Source of the DNA: Coprinellus micaceus | Lineage: Eukaryota; Basidiomycota; Agaricomycetes; Agaricales; Psathyrellaceae | Assembly: GCA_951394405.1 (NCBI GenBank) | Contig: OX596344.1 | Coordinates: 2,542,001-2,606,000 of the forward strand | Direction of reading: 5' to 3' | Length of the DNA stretch: 64,000 nt | In this document: positions 21,064 to 32,748 of the stretch, piece after piece | Numbering within the stretch: the stretch's first letter is position 1 | Layout of the letters: every line of letters starts with the position of its first letter | Program-made: the position numbers and the translations under genes | The notes under the pieces: generated by a model | What the model was told of the DNA's origin: nothing | Databases searched by the model: none | The model's input: the letters and a program-made list of their open reading frames with translations, nothing else

Positions 21064-23744
21064 ATGGTACGTCGCTTTTCAATTATCAAGGCTTCCGGTT
21101 TGACTCTGGAAATAGACAGTGTGCAACGAATGCGGTGGTACAGTTATCGAATATGACACCGCGGCTGGAAATGGGTTCTGCGTTGGCTGTGGAACCGTAG
21201 TGGAGGAGAGCGTTATTGTCAGTGAAATCGGTTTCGGAGAGGCCGATAATGGTGCTGCCGTTGTCCAGGGAAGCTTTGTAGCACAAGGAGCTAGTATGTG
21301 TATGGCTATCTCCTCGGTTGAAGGGGTGCTGACCGTCGACAGCCCGTGCTCGAATGACTGGGCCGTATGGAAACCGAGGGAGTAACGAGTCGAGAGAGCA
21401 GACTATCGCGAACGGTGAGTCGCCTACCGGCGTCAATCTGAACGTGTAGTAACGCCATACAGCTCAGAAGAAGATACAGAGTATAGCCAATGCTCTGAGA
21501 CTCTCGGAACAAGTGTGCCTTGCCGCAACAAGGCTGTATACCCTCGCCGTCGAACACAAATTTACGAAAGGCCGTAAAAGTATCAACGTCGTCGCCGTAT
21601 GCCTCTACGTCGCCTGCCGCCAAAAAGAAACCAAGACCTACATGCTCATCGACTTCTCGGATCTCCTCCAAGTCAATGTCTTCGAGTTAGGGCACACCTA
21701 CCTCCAACTCGTCCAAACCCTCAATCTCAGGCTCCCGCTCGTCGACCCCTCTCACTACATATCGCGTTTCGCCGCACTCCTCGAGTTTGGGGAGGAGACG
21801 CACAAGGTCGCTACGGACGCTGTACGGCTGGTACAGCGCTTCGACAGGGATTGGATGACCCGCGGCCGTCGACCTGCAGGTATATGCGGTGCTGCCCTCC
21901 TTCTGGCTGCCCGGATGAATAACTTCCGGCGGAGCGTGGAGGAGATCGTCCAAGTGGTCAAGATTGCGGATACTACGCTGAAGAAGCGATTGGATGAGTT
22001 CAAGGCGACGCCGAGCGGTAGCCTGACGTTGTCAGACTTCAGGAACGTGTGGTTGGAGGAGGAAATGGACCCTCCGGCATTTACGAAAGGCAAGGAGAAA
22101 GAAGAAGCAGATCGGGAGGCTAGAGAGCGGGCGGAGAGGGGTGAGGTGACTGACGAGGAGGAAGAGGCGGAGGCTGCGAAGAAGAAAAAGAAAAAGAAGG
22201 GGAAAGGCAAGGAGAAGACGAAGAAGAGCAAGAAGGGAAAACGGAAACGGGGAGAAGACGACGATGAGGAGGAGGAAGTAAATGGCACTCAGGAGCAGAC
22301 ATCTCCAGTTGACCAAGCACCACAACCATTTGACCCTACGATTCTCAACGACGGCATTCTCGCGGGTGCTCTGGACATGCCGCCTCCACCACCTCCTCAA
22401 CCACTCACCGCTCCCGACGTGGATCTGAGCAATATCGACCCGGTGCTGCTTGGAGAAACATTATCTACGGTTCTAAACGCGCATGCCCAACAGATGCAAC
22501 AGCAACTCCAAAACGGCGACATCTCGATGCCTCCACCACCGCCACCGTCATCCTCGTTACCCGCCCCGTCGCCTACTCTCTCTGTACCATCTTCATCAAT
22601 ACATCCACCATCTTCGACGTCTGATTCCACTACCACGCTCGTTGAGGAAACCGTTACGCAGGTTCTCGCGGAGGAAGTGTCGAATTTCTTGCACATGAAG
22701 GAAGGGGTGGCGTTGTCGCAGGCGTTAGACGAGGCTGAGGAGAGGAGGCTTGCGGCGATTGAGGCTGGGGACGAACTGGCAGATCTTGACGATGAGGAGC
22801 TTGATCGATTCATTCTGAGTGAGGAGGAAGTTAAGATCAAGGAGAGGGTGTGGGTTGAGCTGAACAGGGATTATCTCGAGGCTTTGGCAGGTGAGTTCTG
22901 TCCCTCACACTCGCGTTCAATGTTTCACTTTGCGGGGTGGAGTTCTGCCTTTTTTTTCTTCGGGGTGCGAGGAAGCAATGGTGTCGTCACCCGTTTCAAA
23001 GGATTGTTGAAGATGTTCAGTTTTGCTTAGCGGATTGAACGTCGGTTTGAACCGTCACTGACATGCTTCACTACAGCCAAAGGAGACCCTAGTGAAGCCG
23101 AGGCAAAGGCTAAGAGTCGGAAGGTTCGTATCTCGCCTATGTCAAACTTTTCTACTTATTTTCTCCTATTCCTCCAACCAAATACTAACTGTCTTCCCCC
23201 TCTTATTGTCCCTTCCCGGTCACCTACCGGACTCCCGCACATTCAGCGCCGAAAAACGACGACGAAACCCAGAGATGCGTCGACAGCGGCAGGCGGGTCT
23301 GCCGCCGAGTCGGTGAAAAACCTCCTGAAGAAGAACCCGAAATACAGTAAACGGATCAACTACGAGGCTCTCAAAGACCTCTTCGTCGACGGCGCGACCT
23401 CTCCCTCGGGCGCCACGCCCCCGTCCTTCCAGCAGATGGTCAGAGGCATGCGCGGGGTAGACGAAAAAGACGATGACGGGTTATACGTACTCCCTGAGGA
23501 TGAGCGCGGGCAGAGTATAGTTCCAGGGAGGAGGGTGGCGATGGATAGGGATGGGAAGGACGACGAGATGTTGTTGATCGTGGAGGAGGATGGTGTGGTG
23601 CTTCTGCCGCCTCCGCCAGGAGGGAAGAGGGCGGATGAGAAGGATGATCATGATGTGGATATGGAGGAGGAGGACGACGACGAGGAGGATGCGGAGGGGG
23701 ATGTCGTGGGTGGGTGGGAGGATGGGTATGAGCAGGAGGTTTGA
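21064..23744 (+). CDS. BRF1: TFIIIB subunit BRF1 (TFIIB-related factor)
   Basis: Model: join(21064..21066,21116..21293,21343..21414,21463..22890,23077..23123,23247..23744), 741 residues. BRF1 joins TBP and Bdp1 to recruit RNA polymerase III to tRNA and 5S genes. The N-terminal zinc ribbon is complete (C4, C7, C23, C26: CNECGGT and CVGCGTV). Two cyclin-like repeats follow, with MTGPYGNRGSNESREQT, QSIANALRLSEQVCLAATR, VAVCLYVACRQ and RPAGICGAALLLAARM. A long acidic/basic low-complexity linker comes next, then the conserved BRF1 C-terminal homology block (NPKYSKRINYEALKDLF). The start codon forms an exon on its own: ATG is followed directly by GTACGT, and splicing to ACAGTGTGC gives MTVCNEC. The intron at 22891-23076 is longer than the others and its ends are less certain. 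The protein ends in a highly acidic tail. Confidence 0.93.
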
Positions 23745-24157
23745 GCAGGAGGTTTGAGCGGAGAAGATCGAAAGTATGAATGGGGAGGTGAAGATTGAAG
23801 AAGTCATATCATTAATTGTATCCTTATGTCGTGTATCAAACTCCGTGTACGCTTTCGTCTTCTGGTCTGTGATGTTACTTGTGTTCCTTAGGTTCCCCCG
23901 TGTACCCGCGTTATTCGCAAACCTAGTTTCAATTCATTTTCCACCCACCAGGCTCGGACGTCCGAGTCGCTCACAGCCACAGTGGCGCTTGACCATGCAT
24001 GGGGCGGCTCACGATAAGTTACCTTTGTCGGTATTGAGAGGGGGAATCTAATCTAACTCATGTAATAATCAATGGAATAGAAAAGGTACTGCAAGAGGGG
24101 ATAAGTGGAAGGCAGGCAGCGACGACGCTGGCTCTGGTATAGGCTAAAACTCAGATC
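23745..24157. other. Convergent intergenic region
   Basis: BRF1 and propeller gene B end toward each other here, so the stretch should carry both polyadenylation regions. No coding feature or repeat was recognised. Confidence 0.45.
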
Positions 24158-25808
24158 TCATGAAGCCAATTCCAGGAAAATGAAGTGGGATGCCTGAAGA
24201 TTAGTCCAAACTGTTCGGTTAGAAAATTGGTCGTACACGAGACGCCCAGGTCTCTCGACGTCGTCCCCACCCTTCAGCTTCAAACGAGCGCTGGTCATAC
24301 AGGCCGGGAATATAGAAGAGCTATTTCGCTCATCGGTCCAGTAATACTGAAACCGAAGTAGGTTGGAGGAGTCGGTATACTCCATCCCCCTACGGTAACC
24401 GAAGGCTTGCGCATCTCTCATCGAGCTGATCGTGGCCGCCAACATGGGACGAATTTGGACGCGTTCCTTGCTTGATTTGTCCAAGGGTATGATCAAGCCG
24501 AGTACCGCGTCTGCCGTTGGGAGTGTAATGCGAATCGAACCGCCGATGGTGACCGGTTGGGAAATCGCGTCAAATAAGACTCGGCGAAAGGACAGGCACC
24601 AAACGGGATTGACGATATTGTGTGGATTTTCACCGGATTGGAGCGTGCACTTGAAAGAATCGGACCGCCAGTCGTAGAGAGCTACCTCATCGATGCAGAC
24701 TACGAGAAGCATGTCCCCAGGAAGAAGGTGCAGCGCCTGTTGATCTGGTCAGTCGAGGATCACCACAGCTCTAGAAAGACTCATACATAAGTTACGCCGG
24801 TTGAGTGGTGCTGAAGAATATGTGGATTTTTCCTTTTTCCATTGGCATTCGCCCAGTCAACAATGGGAGTGATACGACGCCGCGGAAGAGTCAGGTCGAG
24901 GGTGTACGCGATCGACAGACCATAAAGGCTGCAGTCAAGTACATGCGATGCTGATGACCCTTTGAAAGAGGAAAGGTGGCTGCCCAGCACCAGCTGTTCC
25001 TCACCAACATGGATGCGCCATACGTCAATTTGGGTATGAGGTTGGCCCCCCTTCGGGCATGCGACAATGGCGATGTGGAATTGATGGAGGTAGTGGCTAT
25101 CGATAAATGGTCCCAGGGCCTCAGTGGATGCAAAGTCAACGGAGACTTGGATCTGGATGTCGCGGCCAGCGTGGGTAGTACCGGCGAAGGGAGAAGGAAG
25201 CAGAGGCTTGGGCGAGAGTCTTTTGGCATCGGACATATCAAAGTACCACACCGATCCATCAACATATCCGGATATCAGCCATCGACCACCAGGGAGTAAG
25301 GAGACGGTGGACGTTTTTGCTGACATCCCGTCAAGTTCTGTGGTCGCCACCAAGCGCTTGGTGCAGCCCACTGCGCCTTGCCGTATCCACCCAGTCTCCC
25401 ATCGTCGAAGGTCGTTTTCGACATCCGCCGCAGAGCTTTCTTTGAGAGGTTTTGATAGAAAGAAAGGTTTGGGGATTGACGTGCCTACGTTCCGTTGAAG
25501 GATCTGGTGCCAGACCTCACGACCACGAGAGATTCTGTTGAAATGACGGCAAGTCTATAGGATATGGTGAGGAAAGGGTCATAAGTGGATGGACCAATAC
25601 GTACTATTCTCACCCGAAATACGTCGTACATGTCAAGCTCCATGGCAATGCACATTAGCAGCTCATCCGGTAGGGACAGAAGAGTTGGCTGTGGCTCTAT
25701 AGCTTTCTGTCGGTAGCACTCATACTGAGCCACCGAATACAATGTTCACGTAAATTTACTGACTGAAGGAAAGCGGGAGTATGCCTGCCGCGCTTTGGGG
25801 TAACTCAT
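24158..25808 (-). CDS. F-box/beta-propeller-like protein 4 (gene B)
   Basis: Model: complement(join(24158..24736,24787..25554,25605..25724,25764..25808)), 503 residues. The F-box is LSLPDELLMCIAMELDMYDVF, followed by CRHFNRIS, VWHQIL and IPKPFFLSK. Blades match its relatives: LPGGRWLISGYVDGSVWYFD, FHIAIVAC, IDVWRIHV, HLSSFKG, PIVDWANANG and VALYDWRSDS. The last two introns sit exactly where they do in gene A. The first exon is provisional: it needs an intron of only 39 bases (25725-25763), but the main frame has no upstream ATG of its own. A 5' fragment of a gene B copy is found inverted at 14985-15232. Probable SCF substrate receptor; target unknown. Confidence 0.75.
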
Positions 25809-26306
25809 AATCGCGCAAATAGTCACCACGCAATGGGACTCTCGCAGTCTCTACCAAATGTTCGGTGCAGTCGACAGCGCATTGCGGTGTCCACCCGGCC
25901 TCCCATCTTCGAATGTCACTCTCGATGTCTCCCGTAGAACAGCCGTCAAGAGGTTTCAAGAGGAAAAATGGCTTGGGCAACGAAGTGCCTATGCCGCGGG
26001 TGAATAGCCCGCGCCAGACCTGACGGTCACGAGAAATTCTGTCGAAGAGGCGGCAAGTCTATTCAAGTTGCCATGATCAGGGAGAGGTAACAATTAGGCT
26101 ATCTCGGACGTACCGCCCTCGCCCTAAGGATGCCGTACACGTCAAGTTCCATGAAAATGCGCGCTAGGAGCTCCTCTGGCAAGGATAGAATGGTTATTCC
26201 TTTATCCCGATCTCGCTAAGACATACCATGAGCGACCAAGTGGCATATTGATTAAAATCATGCAAACCAGGATGGGGTCAAGGTTGGGCTCTTCCATGGG
26301 GTTCAT
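25756..26306 (-). pseudogene. Truncated copy of F-box/propeller gene A
   Basis: The minus strand repeats the first three exons of gene A with the same splice sites: the start at 26306, the F-box LSLPEELLARIFMEL, LPKPFFLLK and CAVDCTEHLVETAR. Directly after that, near 25850, homology to gene A stops and upstream sequence of gene B begins. The frame then runs through the gene B leader to a stop at 25756. The whole propeller is missing, so the product would be an F-box with a short foreign tail. It overlaps the presumed first exon of gene B. Confidence 0.85.
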
Positions 26307-26418
26307 AGCTGGAATGATTCACTCGCCGTGTTGTGCTAGTGTACCGGATATTTGCTTGAATGAAGGTGGTGGTCAACAGCGCTGGACGGCGGCTCAGACA
26401 TCGCGCTAGGCTCGCCCC

Positions 26419-26444
26419 ACATCTGCTGGGGCACCAGCAGATGT
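26419..26444. repeat. Perfect 11-bp inverted repeat (hairpin)
   Basis: ACATCTGCTGG and CCAGCAGATGT are separated by four bases. The hairpin sits just outside the right arm of the inverted duplication and is followed by GTGAGGTTAGGGTC, which is present inverted near 14916. It may be the end of a small transposable element, or simply a recombination-prone palindrome. Confidence 0.5.
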
Positions 26445-26499
26445 GAGGTTAGGGTCACGGACCCGGGACGAGCCCGAGACTAATCGTCGACTGAGTATC

Positions 26500-27860
26500 T
26501 TGTGCACCTGTTGTTGACTGTGTTCAAATAAATAAGGTGGCCTGCAGCGCCTTGGTACCCTACGAGTGCCGGCGGAGGTCCTAGAGCGCGAAGTTGATGT
26601 TCCAGACGATGTTCCAGAAAGGTAATGCGTTGCTGCCCTTCGACTTGGGCCGGACGGTGTCCGTAGGGGCTGGGTGTTTTGGGGAATTGCTGGCTTTGTT
26701 GTTCGTGCCCTTTAGGTTCTGCCCAATTAACAATAGCTGCTATGCACCGCCGCGGGGAGGCAGTTGCGAGTGGGCTCCCCGTCAAATGCACTGCATCTGT
26801 CAAGGTCGGCTCACTCCCATCCCTTTTCCCGCCTTCGCAAGGCATTCCTTGCTTCAGCAAGGCTAATGACTTTTCCCTTAACTTCCTTTTAAGGACATTG
26901 ACACGGTTGTACTTGTTTGGTTCGTTCATACTATGCCCCCTATCTTTGACCTCCATTTTGCTCTCCGAGTCGAGTACGGCTCACCTCAGCGTCGATCGTG
27001 TGCGCCTCCAGACACCACGAGACCCACCCGATCTTTTTCTTCATTTCTCGTGACTTCCCCTATCGTCGTTCTGCTGTCATTGCATGCCTTGCCAAAGTGC
27101 TGCGGCTTCCCTCAGTGCCCTGGGGGTTTACCCCGTTATACACCATTCTTTCACCAGTATCTACCTGACATTGAATTATATCCTCATCTAGCCCAACCCT
27201 TCCCGTTCACTCCAGCATATTCGTCTTCCCGTGTGAGCCCCCATGCTTATGGGTCCACCATCACCATCACAGCTACTTAGGACGATTAGTCTTAAGCGAG
27301 CGAGCGCGAGCACGCCGTAGGCGTGCGCCAGCGAGTGAGCCTAATCTAAAGATTCAAGGATACACCTTATGTAGTTACCCTGAGGCCACGAGGAAATATG
27401 GTGGGGCGAACACGGTTCCCCCTGACATAAATGGCCTACTCTCGTGCCTCTCTTATAATAGCCTTCCTCCTTCGCAAAAATCATCCCCACCTCACCCTTC
27501 ATATTATACTGGTTCGATCTTGCTGAAGCAAGGTGGCGCAGCCCCGGCCAAAGGCCGGGCGCCTTTTATACTCAACATCTTCTGCTGTGCACCCGACCAA
27601 TGGTTTTGATAGGAAGAAGGGGTGGGAATATCATTCCCAATACTCCCGGGCCGCTGGAAGATGAGTTACACCCTATGTCCAATTCTGTTGGACGAAGTCT
27701 TCAGATGTCGGTGGGTACGGGGTTGCCACCATGATAGTGATATTCAACGTACCGTTCAAATCTGTACCAGACTGGTAAATTCGAGTCTATGGTGATAAGG
27801 GATATCATCTCCTCGGGTAAGGTAAGGAACCTTCCTTGATGACCTGCCGATTCCTCAATC
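26500..27860 (-). pseudogene. Decayed F-box/propeller gene with inserted sequence
   Basis: Three islands on the minus strand, in the right order, resemble the family. Near 27770-27845 an F-box-like LTLPEEMISLITI appears. Near 27570-27640 HPFFLSKPL and CTAEDVE correspond to KPFFLSKPL and SAADVE. Near 26690-26760 PRRCIAAIVNWAEPKG corresponds to a blade (PIVDWANANG). They are separated by stops, frame changes and unrelated sequence with short hairpins, such as CTTGCTGAAGCAAG near 27523 and its inverse near 26849. The limits are approximate. An intact function is excluded. Confidence 0.6.
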
Positions 27861-29074
27861 TTGGAGCGCTATCAGCACCATTTTAGCGCCCGACAATTCC
27901 AAGAACTCTCTTGGTGTTTTTTGGTGACAAAGGATCCCCTGTACCGTACCCGGTGGAGGTGATGATCCAAGAACAAGACAGTCTGAGTTGAGTTCTTCAA
28001 CTTGAATGGAACGATTGCAGGCTGGGGTTCACCCCCATTGAGATTGTGATGAAACTCCGACCCGGCAATTGCCGTGTGGGGCTTGAGCCTTGATTTCTCT
28101 CTTGTGCTACTCTTCCACGTCCATGAATTCTCATGCATCTCATGTCTCCGCCAAATCTTGGTTCCGGGAAGCTACGGCCTGCCGATAGGTTATTGGAGGC
28201 ACGCTGGGCAGTGTCGCCATCCTATTAAGTTTCTCTTACTGCGCACAGCATCGTGGCGGGCGCCAATCGCAGCTCCACCCTTCACGAATCGCCACTTCCA
28301 TCCGACCTTCTGGTCATCCAGACTCGTCTGGACTCCCATGGGTTTCATTGACTGATGTATCCTAGCAGGGCCTACTTATGAGACGTGACAGATGAAAGTC
28401 AAAGAATGGCGAGGCCAGCAGAGCCGGGGTCAGCTGAGGATGTGACAGGTTTCTGGCGCTCAAAAGTATGGCACGCCGCTTGGATCGCGGGTGGTGCTCA
28501 GACAGCTTGAATGCCGGGAGTGAGCTTCAAGATGGTGTCACGCTGAAAGGGTACTCCATATCAGATCCTCTGACATGGGCTGGGCAGGCCCTTATCTTCG
28601 GGCGCTTATTCTCGGGTCATGGGTTTTCACCAGGTGAGCGGCAACAAGCATCTGACACGGAATTCACTCTGCCTCCAGGATAAAAGTTTTCATTTGTGCG
28701 AAACCTAGAGGGACCTTCGTCATCACCATGGTACGGCTAGTTCGTTGACTTCCACTTCATCTCGGCCTGATGGTGGGCTCCATCTCAATTCAGTCCCGGT
28801 ACGAATTGTGATGAGGATAAGCGCCCACCTTCATTTCGGGATAGATGATGGAGTGCCAGGGTCAACTGAATCCAATCTCGATGGTCTGCGTAACGCCCCC
28901 GCCCATTTAAGTTTTCACTCCCAGCGCCATCGATCCCTCCGTCAACAAATTACGACAATTGGACGCCTTTGCCAAGACCAACGAGAGGGCATATCAACGG
29001 ACAATGGAACGCCTCCCTCCCTGGCTCACCCCGCCACCTCCTAGTGCCTACCTCCCTACCATCGCGACAGCACG
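27861..29074. other. Gene-poor stretch upstream of the fasciclin genes
   Basis: Several short frames exist on both strands, for example 28468-28683 (+) and 27872-28138 (-). None has a recognised motif, paralogue or convincing splice signals. The right end should contain the promoter of the first fasciclin gene. Confidence 0.4.
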
Positions 29075-30302
29075 ATGAACCTGTTCTCCTTCCTATACGC
29101 CCTTTTGTTCATAGCGCGCCTTGCACTTGCCCACGGAATTGCTGGGATCATCTCCAGTACGAGTGACCTATCCACGCTCAACTCAATCATCACCCAATAC
29201 CCCGCTATTCTCGACGCGCTCGCCTCCGCTAACGGCACCTTCTTCGCCCCATCCAACGATGCCCTCGATGCTTTCATCTCTGCAGTAGGAGGCCCTACTG
29301 CCGTCACACCTGACGCAATCCAGGACCTTATCGCCTACCATCTCTCGCCCTTGACCCACGCCGCCGAGGCCCTCAGCGCGGCAGGTGGCGCACTCGTTGG
29401 CACGAGGCTGCTTGATGAGGCGTACGCCAACCTCGAGGGCACTGCAAACGTCGTCTTCGCGAGTGCCTATGGGAGCACGGGCCAGGACACTGCGTTGGGT
29501 GCCTTGAAGGTGTATTCGGGTGTTGGCGAGTCAGCAACAGTCACCCGCCCGGATTTGGAGTTTGAGGGAGGCCTCGTGCATGTCATCGATCGGTGGGTGC
29601 CTGCTGGACTTCATTTGGGGGCGCAAGTGCTGATATGAAGGTTTGCAGGGTCCTCAACTTCCCCCGAAACTGTACCAAGACTGCCGAGGTTGCGTCGTTG
29701 TCGACGCTCTTTGAAGCCATTGCGAAGACGAACCTTACCGAGGTCGTTGATACGACCGCCAAATTTACTTGCTTTGCCCCCACCAATGAGGCATTCGCAG
29801 CTGCGGGGGTCGACCTTTCGGCTATGAGTAATGACCAGATCGTCGATGCCCTGAAGTATCACAGTATCGTCGGGGATGTCGGATATTCAACCGCCTTTGA
29901 AGATGGGAAGGAGTACCAAACGCTCCTTGGTGTTCCTGTTACGGTCCATAAGAGGGATGGTCAGTTGTTCATCAACGACGTCGCCGTGCAGCAGGGTAAC
30001 GTCATCATGAGCAATGGTGTGGCCCACGTTCTCTCTGGGGTACGTGCTTCGTGCTCTTTCTGTCCAATTGTCCGGCAACCCCTTCTTACATTCACCCTGT
30101 TCGATAGGTTCTGACCCCGCCAGCAGGCGTGACCACAGCTGGTGGCAGTACAGGGACTTCGACCGCACCCGCGGGTGCTACCGGTACAGGAACTGCTGGA
30201 GCCTCCACCGCCGGGTCTGGCGCTATGCCCCTGCGCGTTTCCGGCCTTGGTTCGTCTGATATTGTTGCGGTCTTGCTGACTCTTTACTTCATGTTTGCTT
30301 GA
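29075..30302 (+). CDS. Secreted fasciclin-domain protein 1, probably GPI-anchored
   Basis: Model: join(29075..29592,29649..30039,30108..30302), 367 residues. A signal peptide (MNLFSFLYALLFIARLALA) is followed by two FAS1 domains, about residues 25-170 and 175-300. Their landmarks are visible: GTFFAPSNDALDAF and GGLVHVIDR in the first; FTCFAPTNEAFAAAG, LKYHSIVGDV and GVAHVLSGV in the second. The last exon encodes a Thr/Ser/Gly/Ala-rich stretch and a hydrophobic C-terminus (DIVAVLLTLYFMF) typical of a GPI signal. Fungal fasciclins act in cell adhesion and cell-wall biology. First of three tandem paralogues with identical exon layout; the middle exon is 391 bases in all three. Confidence 0.9.
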
Positions 30303-31006
30303 ACTTTGTCTTCGGCTCCGATCCCCTGCTGAAACGTGGGCGCCTCGCGGTGGCGCATATGTTCCGCTAGTTCGTCTCTGGCTTTTCATGTTCGAACGTT
30401 TATATGTATGATACAGTATTTGTGTTTCGGGACACTCTGTAAAGAGCCTCATTTTCTCCCATGATCCCTTGAATCCTGGATTGCATCGCGAGAGTCTCTC
30501 ACTGATCGAGAACCTTTGACATCGGGAAGGGACTTCCCTGATCTCGAAGAGGCGATCATTATGCGTCCTTTCAATCCTGGTGGTGGTCTCATGCTCGATC
30601 CCCTGTCCTACTAGATGAAACGCCGCTGTGCGAAATGAAGGCACTCGATCCACTTTTTTCGGCGCCTCCTGGTGAGTGCTGGCCCGACGTATTTTTATCC
30701 CCAGCCGAGGCAGTGTGACTCAATATAAATACGGGCCCTCTTTCTCTCTGAGACCGGTGAAGTACGAACCACGAGCCCACAAAGTGGACAACAGTTGTTT
30801 GCGGCAATTCAATAGGGTCGGTTAGCACCGCCTCAAGGCTCATTAGCCTCGTCCTCCCTCCCTTTTTGCAGGATCGTAAGGATTATGGGCGCCCTTTGGG
30901 TCTAATATTAGAGACTATGCTGCACCCCTATTCGAGTGGCGAACGGTGCACTTTTCTTGCTTAAAAGCCCACTTTCCTCGGCCCTTTCGCCAAGACTTTG
31001 CCCCTG
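30303..31006. other. Spacer between fasciclin genes 1 and 2
   Basis: This contains the 3' region of the first gene and the promoter of the second. No further gene, repeat or strong core-promoter motif was recognised. Confidence 0.45.
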
Positions 31007-32098
31007 ATGGCTCTTGTAAAATTCTATCTAGGCGCCTTGCTCTTCTTTGCCCCCCTGGCTCTCGCTGCGGGAATTGCAGAGGTCATCGCCCAGACACCCG
31101 AGCTCTCAACCCTCAACTCTATCCTCACCACTGACCATCCGGAGCTTCTCGCTGGGCTCAACACCACTACAGGGACGTTCTTCGCTCCATCTAACGATGC
31201 ACTTAACGCCTTCATCTCTGCCGCCGACCCCAACCAACTCACAGCACAGGTCCTCAAAGACCTTGTCGATTATCACCTCTCACCTGCAACCTTGAGTGCA
31301 GCGGACCTCGGCGTGGCTGGTGGCAAGATCGCTGACACCAAGCTGTCCGACCCTGCCTTCGCCAACCTCGGGGGCCCCGCCAACGTCGTGTACGCCAGTG
31401 CTTACGGAAGTACCGGCCAGGACACTGCACCGGGACCTTTGAAGGTCTACTCAGGTATTGGTGGCGAGTCGACTGTCACCACCCCGGATATCCAGTACGA
31501 TGGCGGCCTCATGCACGTCATTGATCGGTGGGCGCTTATTTCTTTTCGTGGGAGGTTCGATGCTCAAAACGTTTGTAGCGTGCTTGACTTCCCTCAGTCG
31601 TGCACCACGACGATGCAGGCGAAGTCGTTGACGACCCTACTTGGCGCCATCCAGAGGACCAATTATGCCAGCACTATCGACCTTCCGGCCAAGTTCACCT
31701 GCCTTGCCCCGACGAATGAGGCAATCCAGGGAGCGGGCATCGACGTTTCAGCGCTCTCCGACCAGCAGGTCCTTGATGCGTTGAAGTATCACAGCATCCC
31801 TGGAGAGGTTGACTACTCGACGGTTTTGGAGGACGGCAAGGAATACCCCACCCTCCTTGGTCCGACCGTGAAGGTTCACAAGAAGGATGGGCAGTTGTAT
31901 TTCAACGACGTCGCTGTTCAACAAGGCAACATCATAACGAACAATGGAGTGGCCCATGTTCTCAGTGGGGTAAGTACCCCGCTATTCTGCCACAGGGGAA
32001 GCCTAGATCTGAGGGATTCTTATCTTACGTAGGTCCTCGTTCCACCAACGGATGCTTCAGCGACCACCACTGCTGCCAATACCGTCACAACTGTCTGA
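31007..32098 (+). CDS. Secreted fasciclin-domain protein 2, shortened C-terminus
   Basis: Model: join(31007..31527,31579..31969,32033..32098), 325 residues. The signal peptide (ALVKFYLGALLFFAPLALA) and two FAS1 domains (GTFFAPSNDALNAF, GGLMHVIDR, FTCLAPTNEAIQGAG, LKYHSIPGEV, GVAHVLSGV) closely follow its neighbours. The last exon encodes only 21 residues, ending in a Thr-rich sequence without the hydrophobic tail of copies 1 and 3, so this product is probably released rather than membrane-anchored. The first intron (51 bases) has no in-frame stop, so its retention would add 17 residues between the two domains. The start at 31007 is preferred because the signal peptide begins there. Confidence 0.88.
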
Positions 32099-32748
32099 AG
32101 TGGTGACCCCAGCGTATGGGCACTTGACTCGTGCACCGCATTCCTCTCTCTTTTTCATTTAGTTGGACTACTGTTTGCCATTCGCCCCGGACTTAGTTTC
32201 CATTTTGTAGCTCTTCCCCCACTTTGCTCATCTGACATTCGCTCGCTTGTATGTACAACGGTGCCACAAGGACAGCTTAAATAATCAATCGCTTAGTATA
32301 CAGATTCTTCTCATGAAGCCGGAGGCCTTTCGGTCATTGAGATCGTCAGTTTCAACGGTTGACAGACGAGCATTTCGAAGAGTTGGTCCATGTAGGTCCA
32401 TTCTTGACTTTCATATCGTACGCGGTGCCTGATCCAACCGCCCCCTAATAGTCTCAAAGAAGGCCAAGCGCCGAAGATCATCCGGGCGTTGAGTAATATT
32501 ACCATCTGACTGGTACACATCTCCAAAGCCGTTCAGTTGGGTGAGACAACCGGTGGCGTTATTTGAATTGGTAGTCCATCTTGGCTCAAATTCTGGGCCA
32601 AATGAGACGATCGTTACGCATACCAAGAACTACGGGGCCCATTGGCACTCATCTACCCTCACAGCTCTAGGTGAGAGAATCACTCTTATAAAACCCGATG
32701 CGAACCGCATTGACCCTCCCACCCTTTTCTCAAGCCCCTCCTCGAGAC
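32099..32748. other. Spacer between fasciclin genes 2 and 3
   Basis: This holds the 3' region of gene 2 and the promoter of gene 3, including a TATA-like motif at 32687. No coding feature is supported. Confidence 0.45.
32687..32693 (+). promoter_or_regulatory. TATA-like box of fasciclin gene 3
   Basis: TATAAAA lies 56 bases before the start codon at 32749, a plausible core-promoter distance for a fungal gene with a short leader. It is inferred from sequence only. Confidence 0.45.

Noticed and set aside
22032..22840. Ser-rich antisense frames across BRF1
   Set aside because: Complement of the Lys/Glu-rich linker; no independent evidence.
27290..27345. GC-rich GAGCGAGCGCGAG and CACGCCGTAGGCGTG tracts as a possible CRISPR-like or satellite repeat
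   Set aside because: Only one short occurrence with no regular repeat-spacer pattern.
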